Shown here: one piece after another, positions 1 to 11,400 of the stretch
How positions within the stretch are numbered: the stretch's first letter is position 1
Layout: each line of letters opens with the position of its first letter
Source: Podocnemis expansa
Taxonomy: Eukaryota > Chordata > Testudines > Podocnemididae
Direction of reading: 5' to 3'
Assembly (NCBI GenBank): GCA_007922195.1
Contig: ML682002.1
Span: forward strand, 744,001-808,000
Length of the DNA stretch: 64,000 nt
The notes under the pieces: model-generated
Databases searched by the model: none
What the model was told of the DNA's origin: nothing
Seen by the model: the letters and a program-made list of their open reading frames with translations, nothing else
Translations under genes and position numbers: made by a program

Positions 1-799
1 CGCACTCCACTCTCCCCTCACCCTGACTGCATTCATGTTTGTCTGGTGCCAGGCTCCCATTGTCTTCCCTGTTAGCTGACCTTTCTGCTGTGATGCAAAT
101 GCCTTTGTTCCTGATGTCTATCTGAGCCTCATAACATTTTTGTGTGTTTGAATCACAGGGTAACAGGCTACTGCAGCACCATGAAGGAATTTCTTTATTC
201 TGTAATCACAAAGGAAAATAATCACATTTCACTGCTCACCTCATATCTACCTTAGGTACATATAAGGCCCCATTACCATAGTATTTGAACGTACCACAAT
301 CTTTAAAGTATTCTTACCTCTAATGACACAAGTGCATAGCAAAATTCAGGCTGTTTTTTGTCAGGAGGAGAAATTGATGCTGGCAGTGGGTGTTTCTTTG
401 ATGCAGGCCTGTTTATTTACTAAGGCTTTACCAAGTCCGGTTTCCGTGAACACATCAGGACTGCAACAGCAGGAGAGCTCCTTTGCCAGTGCTTTTCTCC
501 AAAAGTCAGTCGTTGCTTTTCTGTTGCCTCACATTACCAATTCTTCTGCATCTGGTGCTTTCACATCTGATGTTTCTGTCTGGTGTTTCACACACACACA
601 CACAACACCCCATGGCTGGTGGAAACCCCTCTGCCCACATAGCTCAGTTTCTGATCAGCCATACATGGCCTGTGTTTTGGGCAGTGGCTCCTACTGCTGG
701 AGCTATTCAGTTCCATGAAAGACCCTGATTATTTCTTACATTTATCCTGAATGAGGGTGATTGTTACACCCTCCAGTTCCAAACCAATCCCTAGCAGAG

Positions 800-985
800 T
801 AGTATTTATTCTCACAACACTGCTGCATGGTAGGGAAGTGCTAATATCCCCATTTCACAGCCAGGAGACTGAGGCACAGGGAGGTTTAGCATCTGATGAA
901 GCTTTACTAGGGGAGGGAATTGAACCCAGGGACCCAAGTCCTAGGTTAGTGCTGGTGGCCAGGATGCTCCACTCATTGCAGGACT
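800..985 (-). mobile_element. MIR-like SINE fragment
   Basis: CCCCATTTCACAG, GAGACTGAGGCACAGGGAGG and GAATTGAACCCAGG are the reverse complement of the MIR core and flanks. Old and diverged. Confidence 0.5.
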
Positions 986-3009
986 GGAGCCTCCTCACTT
1001 GGAGCAACGGTTCATGAGATCAACACCTCTTCCTGGAGTCGCACGCTGTCTTTCTGCCTCTCTCTCTGGGTCTGCAGCCCCTCTCATCCTCCACAAGCTT
1101 CTGCTGCTTCTTCTCGACTCAGCCCTCCGGCCAGCCCAACAAATGGCCTCCCCTTCTGGTACTGGAGAGTCTGCCTGAGCCTGTTTTGGGGAAATCTTCC
1201 CTTTCACCGCCTTGTGTGTCACTCCCTCAGTGGCTGGCAGGGGAACCCGGGCCCACCCTCTGTTCCAGGTTCAGCCTCAGGGATCCTCTAGCCAGCGCTC
1301 AAGGTCTGTTTCCTCGCAGAACGTATTGCCTTTTCCTGAGCCCCCTCCTATCTTATTTGCTCCCTGCCCCAGGTTTGCTAGCTCAAACCTGCCGCCCATC
1401 TCCCAAGGCGTGACTGCAGACTTTCACACCATCTCTTCTGCCGCCAGTTTCCTGCCTTTTTAGTCCCAACTCAACCATTGCTCCTCAGCCGTCTTTCTTC
1501 ATTCTATCAGGGGATTGCTCAGAGACCTAATTCCTCTGGTGTTAATCCACTAACTACTTCCACGGCAGCTCCAGCACACTCTTGGTCTGTCCTTGAGCTG
1601 GCTGAGAGCGATCATATGTCACAGCGCTGAGCGCTGTGGTGTTGTTGGAGGATCCTTTGGGCAATTCGGGGCTCAGCACGACAGCTCTGTGACTGAGGCC
1701 AGCAGTTCTGGTTCTTGTGCATAGATCTGAGTGTGTGCACCATCAGCATACTGATGAAACAAGAGCTGGGGAGATGGGTTTCTGGCTTCCCTGACAGGAG
1801 CTGGGCCTATCATGAATCAGAGGGCAGAATGAGTCTCTTTCTCTCGCACGCACGCTTGTACATTCCCATAACTCATGATTCCTGAGAAAAAGTTCTGTGC
1901 TGAAGTTCTTTACTACGTATACTGGTTATATATGGCGACAATGTCCCTTTGCTCCTATCTCTGGCTCTTGACATAATCCTCTCTCGAGCTTCTTTTTCTC
2001 CCAGATTCACCCTGCTCACGATTCCTGCTCACACTCCCAGAAACCTCAAATATCTGGATCTCATCACAAATCTTCCTCATAACTTGAGTCAGGGCCAGGT
2101 TCCAGCTAAAAGTCAGGGGTAGGACCCTGTTCCAGGACTTTTCAGGCTTAGGGAGAGGCCTGGTTGAGCTGTATTAAAATCCTATCTGCATTAGCAGCTG
2201 GCATTAATCCTTTTTACTACAGCTTTTACCCCCGGGAATTCCACTACAAGTTATTCTTCAGCAACAGCTGCCACAAGATGTGATGATGTCAAGGAAAAAA
2301 GTCATCAGACTGCTCCTTTACTTACTGCTTTGTTCCCTTTGCAGGGTGGTGGGAAATGGCCACCCTCTGACAGTGCAGGAGCTGTACGGACCTGGCAAAC
2401 ATCGTCTCCCTCACAGGTTTGGAAGAACAGTTGTGTTACATCTGGAAAGCTTATGCAGCACCCGCTCCTGTCTAAACACTCCTGTGTCCCAATCTACTAT
2501 CGGGGGGGGGGTACATTTGAGTTCATCTTCCCCTAGAGAGCCCAGCCTAACGTTGTTTGTCTTCTAGTTCAATGTGGACCGTCTAAGCTAATAACACTTC
2601 CCATGGTTTATGTTGGCCATGTCTCTCCCGGAGAGACATTAATACAATCACACAATAATACCTGAAGTTTGCATTTGAAATATAATTGATTCCAAAGAGA
2701 GTGAAACTTAATAAATTTTCTCAAGGAAATTGCGGAAAACTGCCATATCTGTCACAACGCTTGCACAGATATTCTTGGTGACATTTTTCACTGAGGTTGC
2801 TGCTAAATGGAATCCATTTCCCATGGGCGTGGGTCAACTTCTATCCCAGGAAGTTGGATTTGGGCACATGTTGTAAACACACACATTATACCAGGAAATA
2901 CCTTGACTGTGCATCACCAATAGGAAAATGATGTGCTACAAGAACTGAATGTCTGCTGTAGTTCAGCAAAAGGAGCAACAATACAAATCACGTTTAAAAA
3001 ACTGAACCA

Positions 3010-4345
3010 ATCAATCAACTGTTGCCCAGTCCCAGCTTCTAGCAACCAGAGGTTAGGGACACTTCAGAGCAGGGTTTGCACCCCTGCTCATCCTGGCTAC
3101 TAGCCACTGATGGACCTAGCCTCACTGAACGTATCTAGCTCTATTTTGAACCCCATTACAGCCTTGGCCTTCACAACATCCTCTGACAAATAAGTCTGCA
3201 GGTTGACTGTTGCCTATTCCTTTCCTTTGGTGACCCCCTTGTTCTTGTGTTCTGAGGAAGGAGTAAATAACACTTCTTTATTTACTTTCTACACCTGTCA
3301 GTATTTTATATAAATCATATCATATTACATCATAGCCAAGCTCTTTTCCAAGCTTAAAAGTCCCTTTCTTATTAACCTCTCTTCATATGGAAGCTGTTCT
3401 GCACCCAAAATAATTTTTGTTACCCCTTGCTATACCTTATCTTATTTCAATCTATCTTTTTGAGACGAGGCAAGCAGATCTGCATACGGTATTATACATG
3501 TGGCCATACCATGGATTTACAAAGGGGTAATATGATATATTCTGTCTTATCTATCCCTTCTTCAATAATTCCCAGCATTCCATTAGCTTTTTTGACTGCT
3601 GCTACATGCTGAGCCCTAGTCTACATTTGAGGGCTTTTCGGCAGCTGTTGACCGCTGGTTATGCAAGGAACGTAAAATTCCTTGTGTAACTGGCAGTGAC
3701 TTTCAAAGCTGCTGGTACACATCAGGGAAAAGCTGACTGCAAATCACTTGTGGTCAGCTTTCCGCTATGCCTCCTTACCCCCAGGACTTCCAGGAGCAGC
3801 GTGGCAAGTTCACACTTGCTGCTATCTGCTCCCGGAGAGGTGAATTGATGGTGGCAAAATGTCTGCCATCAGTATAGACATAGCCTGAGTAGATGGTTTC
3901 AAAGAACTATCCATAGTGACTCCAAGATCTCTTGCTTGAGTGGTAACAGCTAACTTAGATCCCATCATTTGATATGTTTATTTAGGATTATTTTTTCCAA
4001 GGTGCATCATTTTGCATTTATCAACATTGACTTTCAACTGCCATTTAGTTGCCCACTTCTGTAAGATCCATTTGCAGGCTGTGGGTGACTTAACTATCAT
4101 GAATCATTTTATATTGTCTGCAAATGTTGCCACCTCTCTGTTTATCCCTTTATCCAGACCATTTATAAATACGTTGAACAGTTCTGTTCCCAATACAAAC
4201 CACTGGGAGGAGCACTATTTACCTCTCTCCAGTCTGAAAACTGATAATTTAATCCTACACTTTGCTTCCTCTCTTTTAACCAATAACTGATCCAGGAGAG
4301 GACCATCCCTCTTATCCCATGACCCCTTACTCTGATTAAGAGCAA
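3010..4345 (-). mobile_element. CR1-type LINE, 3' part, reverse orientation, split by an insert
   Basis: Reverse complement of 3,890-4,345 corresponds to the reverse-transcriptase tail (CTGTTCAACGTATTTATAAA encodes the LFNVFIN type motif), and 3,010-3,608 is the 3' tail (GCTTCCATATGAAGAGAGG, TAAACAAAGAAGTGTTATTT type motifs). The same family occurs in plus orientation at 39.3-40.98 kb, and comparison of the two shows the block at about 3,612-3,884 is an insertion. Heavily mutated, no open reverse transcriptase. Confidence 0.75.
3612..3884. mobile_element. Small inverted-repeat element inside the CR1 copy
   Basis: Begins with TAGTCTACATTT and ends with AGTATAGACATAGCC, a degenerate inverted pair of the TGTCTACA type also seen in other elements of this window. 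It interrupts CR1 sequence that is continuous at 39.7-40.4 kb. A TGAG direct repeat on both sides may be the target duplication. Confidence 0.5.
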
Positions 4346-5274
4346 ATCAGCAGCTACCACTCTGCGCTCACAAGTGAGGGGTGATTTGCAGCACTGTTAA
4401 GGGTGCTCTCTCTCGTTAGATTTGTTTCTTAGGGTCCCTAGCACAAACAGAGCAGGACCCAACCTTGATTTCGATGCAGAGCAGATTGATACATTTCTCC
4501 CTACGTGGCAGGATCTGGCCCTTTATGAGATAATATACAACCAAAAGAATTGCTTAGTTTATCTACTCATACCATTAATAGCAACACAGTCCTGAAATAA
4601 GATGTTAACCCTGAGGCTAGAGACTATTTTTTCCAGGCTGCTTGTCATAAAAAATATTAACCTCCCTTGGAGGAAAAAAAAAGGCAGTTTTCTTAACCTT
4701 TCAGATTTCTGTTTAGTCAAGAGCCTTGTAGATTCATGTTAGCAATTTAACAGGGCACCATTGCTCCTCCAATTGCTAGCAGTGACAAGAGAATAGCTCT
4801 CCACAATGATGGTGGACTTTCTATAGGTCAGCTACTACTGTCTATGAATACGTTTGGGCTGGAAATTAGAAGAAGTTTCCAACCGTCAGAGGAGAGAAGT
4901 TCTGTACTCGCCTTCTGGGGCTAGGGAGGGGTTGCAAGGGCATCAACTGAACCAGTTTGAAGATGGATCTTGCTATGTTTACAAGTGATGTTGTATGATA
5001 AGGTAGCCTGTGATAGCAGAGGCTGGACTTGATGACCCAGGAGGCCCTTAACCATCTCATGGCCCCAAGTTCTTGCTCTTTCAGCTGACATTAATATTTC
5101 TCCAGAGACAGTTACACCACCCCAGAAAAATGGGCTTGGAATGAAAATGTCGCCTTGTTGACCATAGTTCTGTGTGCCCCAAAATGGGTGTGGGAAGGAG
5201 GCTAGTGAAATGGCTCATCTTGTTTGGTGCTGTACAGCTCTACAGCAAGAGGCCGTCCCAGCACTTAGCTTGAA

Positions 5275-5575
5275 GGGTACGTCTACACTCTAAAAACAGA
5301 CAAAACCTCAGAGCCCAGGTCAAATGACTTGGCCTTGTGCTGTGGGGCTACAAAGAGCAGTGTAGACATTCCCACTCGGGTTGGAGCCAAGCTCCCTTTC
5401 TCACTGGGTTTCAAAGTCTGCATTCCAGCCTGAGTGGGGACGCTGCGTTGCTGTTGTTTGCACTGTGATGTGAATCCCTCAAGCTACAGTCAGTTGACCC
5501 AGGCCGAGACTGGCTGCCCTGCGGATATTTTTGCAATGTACACCTGCCTTGTGTAGACAAGTCAATTCAAAGTGT
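5275..5575. mobile_element. Inverted-repeat element with TGTCTACA-type ends
   Basis: Left end GGGTACGTCTACACTC and right end TTGTGTAGACAAGTC form an imperfect terminal inverted repeat about 300 bases apart. No coding capacity. Family not identified. Confidence 0.45.
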
Positions 5576-6221
5576 TTGGCTTAGACTCTTGACGCAGACT
5601 GGGAATGCAGGAAATCTCTGATGGAGGCAGGAATCAAACCCAGTTATCTTGAGTCCCCCCTGCTGTCCTTAACTACTCAACCATCCCAGCTGACGTATTA
5701 TAATAGATGCTGTGACATTCCTGCAATGCTGTGTTGGTGTCATGCTGAAGGACCTGTGGGTTCAGACGTGCAGCCCCACAGCAGACCCAGAGTCTACTAA
5801 CCATGGTGGTGAGGTGGCGCATCTCAGTACACATCCCTATTTCTGGCCAAGTGTCTTAATACTTCCAATGCTTTGTTCTGAGCAAGCCCCGTGTTACACA
5901 CTCTCCTACCTCCAGCATTGCCTGACCATGGAGCCTTCAGCATATTGGAACTCATTAGTCACAGCACAGTGATCTCACACACGGCGCCTCTCCTCGGGAT
6001 ACATACAGGGTGTTATGCACGTGCGGTCCCGACCACCCACAGACAGGCAGGCTGGCTGCTGCAGAGACAGGAGATGAGGCTGGTTCACAAAACCCATTCA
6101 GACCGACAACTAGCTGGCGCACGTGTATTTGGACAGTCAAAAGCGTGCTGCCTTTATTTGCCACTCTATCTGGCTTACTTCTGATGCAACAGACACCGGT
6201 GGCAATTTTGCCATTGATTTC

Positions 6222-6639
6222 AAGGGGTAAATCTACACTGGAGGCTCTGTTAAGTCTATTCTACAAGGTCGACATTAAGTTGACTTAAAATTGATCTTGT
6301 TAAGTCAACTTAGAGAGTCTACACTGAAAACTCCTGTTGACTGCCTGCATCAACACTGGCAGGTGCTAGGTCAACCCTTCCTGGTGGCCAGGAACTCTGG
6401 GGGCGGCGGGGGGGGGGGCCCTGGAGGCCAATTAGGTTGACTTAAGGGCTTTTCCCTGTCTACACTGGCCTAAGTTGACTTAATAAGGTCAACTTAAGCA
6501 TTAAGTTGACCTTAAGAGGTGGTGTTATTAAGTCAACTTAAGGAAGCACTTAAGTTGACTTAATAAAAGCCCAGTGGGGGTCTATAGGTCAACTTAACCA
6601 TCCTTAAGTCGACCTAAGGCTCCAATGTAGACATGCCCA
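6222..6639. mobile_element. Palindrome-rich inverted-repeat element, copy 1
   Basis: Termini GGTAAATCTACACTGGAGGC and CCTCCAATGTAGACATGCCC type sequences are inverted repeats. The interior is packed with self-complementary units such as TTAAGTTGACTTAA and GTCAACTTAA in both orientations. A second copy lies at 43,159-43,490. No open frame; probably a non-autonomous DNA transposon. Confidence 0.6.
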
Positions 6640-6699
6640 TGGAGACTGCAGCTCTATCCCAAAGTGCCGGCTCATCCAGGACCCAAGCACTCTACAGTG

Positions 6700-6860
6700 C
6701 TCCCAGGAGGGGGTGTGATTGGCATCTCCATTTACAGACAGGGAAACTGAGGCACAGAACAGTTATGTGGCTAACTTAAAATCCTGGTGTAAGTGTCAAG
6801 ATTCTGGATCAGCGCAGAGGAGTCCTGATTTCCTGCCCTTTTGAGTTGTCCAGTGATCCC
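6700..6860 (-). mobile_element. MIR-like SINE fragment
   Basis: CTCCATTTACAGACAGGGAA followed by ACTGAGGCACAGAACAG matches the reverse MIR core. Confidence 0.5.
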
Positions 6861-8082
6861 CACTCTCCTGAGGGTTCAACTCCCAGTTTATCAGCTAAAT
6901 TTGTGTCACTTCTCTGGTGATAGCTGCTCACAGTGTCATTAAGTGGATTGCAATTTATGTCTATACTGATGGTAGGAAAATTGCAGCCATCAGTGTGCTC
7001 TTCACCCCAGTAACTTCAGCCCCAGAAGTGGTTTATTGCTAAGGTGACTGAACGGCACTTCTGGTCGCCTTAGTGAAGTGTGTAAGGACTAGTTAGTAAG
7101 TCCTCAGGAGATATGCAAGGTAGTTTATGTACCTTGTCTATCGCCCATCGACTGCCACTGAAAAGCGTGGTGAATGTAGACTAGGGTGCAGGTGCCAGGT
7201 GGCACAACTAATGGGATGCAGGTCATTGCTTGGCGATGAGAGGGGAGCCCTCTGCAGTCAGTGGGAAGGACGTGGGTCTGTGTCTTCCATTTCTCCCCAC
7301 TGCTCTGTTGTCTCTTCTTTTTGGGTGATGTTGTAGCCATCTAGCCAGAGCCCCATGGCAAGCATGGGTGCAGAAGAGCAGCACCCACTAGAAGCTGATT
7401 TGGGTCCCTGGCCATTGGGACCTCCAAGAAGAGCAGGCCAGACTGACACCCTTCCAGCAATGAGCTCTGGTCCATCTGTAGTCTCCTTGCCTGCAGGAAA
7501 TGACCGTGGGTCACTTCTGTGCCTAATGCCTGAGTAAAAGAGCAGAAGTGGAGGGAGTGTTTGTGGGGATTTATGGTCCTCACACCCCTCCCCACTCGGG
7601 CTGTGTGTGAAAGCGGTTTAGCCCATCACAACATGCATGGACAAAGCAATTCTTCACTGTAGCGCAGATGGCTGCAGAGCTAGGACTGGCTTTTACACAG
7701 GACAGCATTTCTCTAACCTGAGCTGTCCTGCAGATTGGATTCCTGGCTATTCCTCTCATCACAGGCCAGTGATGCACTGCGGCACTTGCAGAGCAGGCAC
7801 GTTAAAATGGACACGATCCCTAGGCAGTGAGAAACCAGAAGCCAAATCCAAACATGCAAGGGAAATTCCCTTCTCATGGGCATGCCTCACAACCAGCAAC
7901 TCCTACAGGTATTGGAGGAGATCACGTCTGACCAGCCAGAATCCCCCCAGTGTGGTCCAATCCTTAGAAGCACTGAGTCCCTCAGTGTTGGGCTCCCACC
8001 AGAGATGTGCTCAGCACTTCGCAGGACCAGCCCTCTGAGGGAGGCTCGTGAGCACCAAAAAACCCAGCAGACATGGACACGG

Positions 8083-8213
8083 AGGAAACGCAGAAAATTA
8101 TCTTTATTGTATTCCATTTGGACATACAAGACGTCATCACTAACTCCCTACCGTGTTCAGGTAGCTTGGTGGGGACCCAAGCCCTGGCATCATCGTTGTT
8201 GGATGCAAACAGG
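8083..8213 (-). other. TRPN1: TRPN1 3' untranslated region
   Basis: About 130 bases between the stop codon and the likely cleavage zone. It is short for a vertebrate channel gene. The left end is an estimate, placed 10-25 bases past the polyadenylation signal. Confidence 0.6.
8103..8108 (-). terminator. Canonical polyadenylation signal AATAAA
   Basis: The plus strand reads TTTATT here, giving AATAAA on the coding strand about 106 bases after the TRPN1 stop. Its position right behind a conserved C-terminus suggests a genuine 3' end. Confidence 0.7.
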
Positions 8214-8422
8214 CTAGACCTTGCAGACGTCCTGGCTGTTCACCAGCAGATGGACGGGTTGCATGACCGTCCTTTCCTCGGGGTGCATGGACAGCTCCCT
8301 CTCAAACTGTGCTTTGTCCATTCGCCCTTTCAAGGAGTAGTAGCGGAGAGCCACGCTGGGCCAGTCTATTGCCTCCTCAATGTGCAGAGGCCCAGCTGGG
8401 AGAGGGCTTCGAATGTGCCCAC
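8214..8422 (-). CDS. TRPN1: TRPN1 window exon 23: conserved C-terminus and stop
   Basis: 209-bp coding part, phase 1 in, 68 residues (1390-1457) and TAG at 8,214-8,216. EEAIDWPSVALRYYSLKG resembles the ADWEAIAKKYRAL element near the C-terminus of fly NOMPC, which supports this as the true last exon. The acceptor is ...tatccttag; an AATAAA signal lies downstream of the stop. Confidence 0.85.
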
Positions 8423-11400
8423 CTAAGGATAGAACAAGAGATGGGTCATAGGGCAAGAGAAGAAAGTCACCTACCTGTATCCCATGACCCTTTTCTTTGG
8501 TACCCCTGAAATTGGTGGAGATGGTTCAGTATAGGTATCAGACAGCATTGTCCTCTCCTGCATGAAATCAGACCAGCTCAAGTGTTTGCAATTTTATCAC
8601 CTCCTGGTGGCTGGAGGACTGCAAAAGTCTAATCACACAATATTACCTTAAAAGGTAACAGGATTTCCCATTGTGTTCAGGTGGCAGAGGTTTGCTTTTG
8701 GAGCAAAAAATCTACAGTTCAGTCCCCTGACTGTGTGAATTAGGTGGCAATTGTGGCGTTTATGGAACCTCACAAAATCAGGGTCTGAAATTATATCTTC
8801 TGATATTATTTGTAGCTCCTAAGATGATTGAGTTCTTAAATTTTTCATTTCTCTTAATTATGGAAAGAAACTTCTGTAAATCACTAAATTATCCAATAAA
8901 ATGTTGCTTAGCGTTAACTGTAGGATATATTCTATTATATATGTCACATTAATTTTCTGTAGTTAATGCAAGGATTGCCTCTGATTAAATGGGTTTGCTC
9001 ACAGAAAAGATTCTGCCCTTGGATGTGAACTTTAAGCTCCTATCGAGGAAGCAGAGTCTGTTAAGGGAGCAGAGCCTGGCCCTGTAACTACTGGACTTTC
9101 TCCACTCGTTTACGGGTTCAAATCCAGCCTATATCTTACTGAAAGCTGTCAGGGGCTATGCAAATGAAGTTGGTCTGAGTCCAATCTGATGAGGAAGTGG
9201 CAACAGCTCATAGGAAACAAATATGAATCAAGAATAAAAATGCCATTGCACATCCTCAGTGAAACATGCTCTTGCTGCAGAGCAGAATCCAATCTATCCC
9301 TTCAAGGCACAGCACCTCCTCTGTCTGTCTCTGCGATAGGATGGCCCTGCAGCCGAGAGGGGAGGCGCTATTCCTTGCTGAATCCGTTCTTGGTTGAGTG
9401 AGTAATGAGAGAGGCAGAAAGAAGAGATGGAAGCACCCTGTCTTCTATTCTTCTACAGCAAAGACAATGAAAAACGAGGAGATGTGCCCCCTCATTCCCC
9501 CCAAATTCATTCTGACTATGCCACAGAATTCCATCTTGTTTGTCTGATCTCCCAGAGTCTAGGCTCCTCTCTTCAAATGCACAGGGTCGGCCTAACCTAC
9601 TGAACAGAAACTTCCCTTCCAGCCGCCTCCAACAGCACCTCAAGTTACAAGCCAAGCCAGATAACAGCCGAGTGGGAGGAGAAATCTTTGCAGAGTTGTG
9701 CTAGTGAGATGTTGGGTTACACTGATGCACAGTTTGTCCTCTCCAGACAAAACATAAACAGTGCTGGCCAAAGCCCCCTCCCTCCCGCTGCTTTGAAAAC
9801 TGACTCCTAAGTGTCTGAACCAACAGCACTGAAGCAAAAGACAGGCAGAGCAATGACTCAATCCTTAGTGTGCTCTAGTTGTGCCTAGATATGGTAGCAT
9901 ATGCAGAAGTTTGTTCTGCAGAGCACCTTCCATCCGCAATATTTCCCAAAATGGATAATACTCTTCGGAAGTGTGACAGCAAAGGGGGACAAAAATTCAG
10001 ATGCGTAGATAAGGGAGGAAGGGAGACTCTTCCAGCTATGTGAACCAATAAGAGAATCATTGTGGTGGAGAGATACAGCAAGGCAACTGCAGGATATAGG
10101 AAGGCAAGAGCTGCCGAAGAAAAGGCTATTTGCACCAAGGCTAATGACTCTGCACAGAAGAGAGACATATGGCAAGAGCCCACCCATGTAGTCTGACGCT
10201 CCGAACAGTACAGAGAAAAAAACCCAAGAGGTATATTAAGGATTGACTGGGCACCTTTCCTAGGGAAAGACTGAGGATCAAGGAGGGGGAAAAGACCCTT
10301 AGTGCATCGAGGTCATCACAGGGGCCAATGGGAGGGTTGTTCCCTGCACTGTACCCTCCAGCAATGGGGACTTCTTTCCGTTCCAGTATCCAATAGCTCC
10401 CCTTCCAAGGACACTCCCACCCTAATACTCATCCTATGTTTTTCTTTGCTCAGTCTCAGAGGTGTACCCCACTGGGGCCCACTGTCTAATCTGGTCCTCT
10501 TCTGGAGGCTTATTGTGGATTTCCATCAGATGACTCAGCAAAGGGTTAGTACCTTCTGGTGATACTTGCGTCATCCTCTTGGCAGTGACCCTAATCCAAC
10601 CCATGGACGTATGAGCCAGCATGTTGATGGATCGCGTGTCGGAAGCGCTGTCCAAGTCTTCCTCTTCATTTATCAGGTCCTTCTGTTCAGTGGTGGACAG
10701 CTTACCTGGGAGGAGCACAGAAGCTCAGAGAAGTTGGGTTGTGCAAAATCATGATCTTGACCTCATCAGTGAGAACTTATCATCAGATTCTCCAACGCTC
10801 ATACTATTATTCTTTTCTGGACACGATCATGTCAGCCGGTGTGAGAGATACACATAGTTTGTACCAATAACCCATCCTGTCCTCACCCAGGAAATTAGTG
10901 ACAGACAAACCTTTCACATTCAGTTAAGAGTCCCAAAACTTGGATGTTCATTTAAGGCAGGGTCTCAAACTCATAGCCCATGGGCAGCATGTGGCCCCTG
11001 AGGCCTGCAACACTGTTGTTATCAACATTTGCAAAATCATTGTATGAAAAGGGTTCAGTGGTGCGGCCGTTGGGCTAACATACTAGTCCTCATGTGGCCC
11101 TTGGGGTGATTTAAGTTTGAGACCCCCTGATTTAAGGCTTATGAGAGTCTTCTGGGTGTGGACATCTCCAAAGGCTGGGGTCTCCAATAAGATTTCTAGG
11201 GGTGCGTGGTTTAGATGAGACCAGAAACAGACTCATAGACTAAGATCAGAAGGGACCATTATGATCATTTGGTCTAGTCTCATGCCCTGTACAATGCAGG
11301 TACAGAACTTCTCCCACCAACTCCTGTAATAAGCCAATGACCAAGTTATTAAATTCCTCAAATCATGGTTTAAAGACTTTAAGGTACAGAGAATCCACCA

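Larger units (their letters stand above)
1..8082. other. Flank downstream of TRPN1; no gene recognised
   Basis: Eight kilobases beyond the polyadenylation signal. Open frames here are short and resemble no protein I know. It contains a (CA)n tract (about 589-605), MIR-like fragments (about 0.80-0.98 and 6.70-6.86 kb), a reverse-oriented CR1 split by a small element (3.01-4.35 kb), and inverted-repeat elements at 5.27-5.58 and 6.22-6.64 kb. The first 3 kb are otherwise unassigned. Confidence 0.6.

Noticed and set aside
9100..9140. tRNA-like B-box GGGTTCAAATCC
   Set aside because: No A-box, no cloverleaf and no clear SINE ends nearby, so neither a tRNA gene nor a specific SINE can be called.
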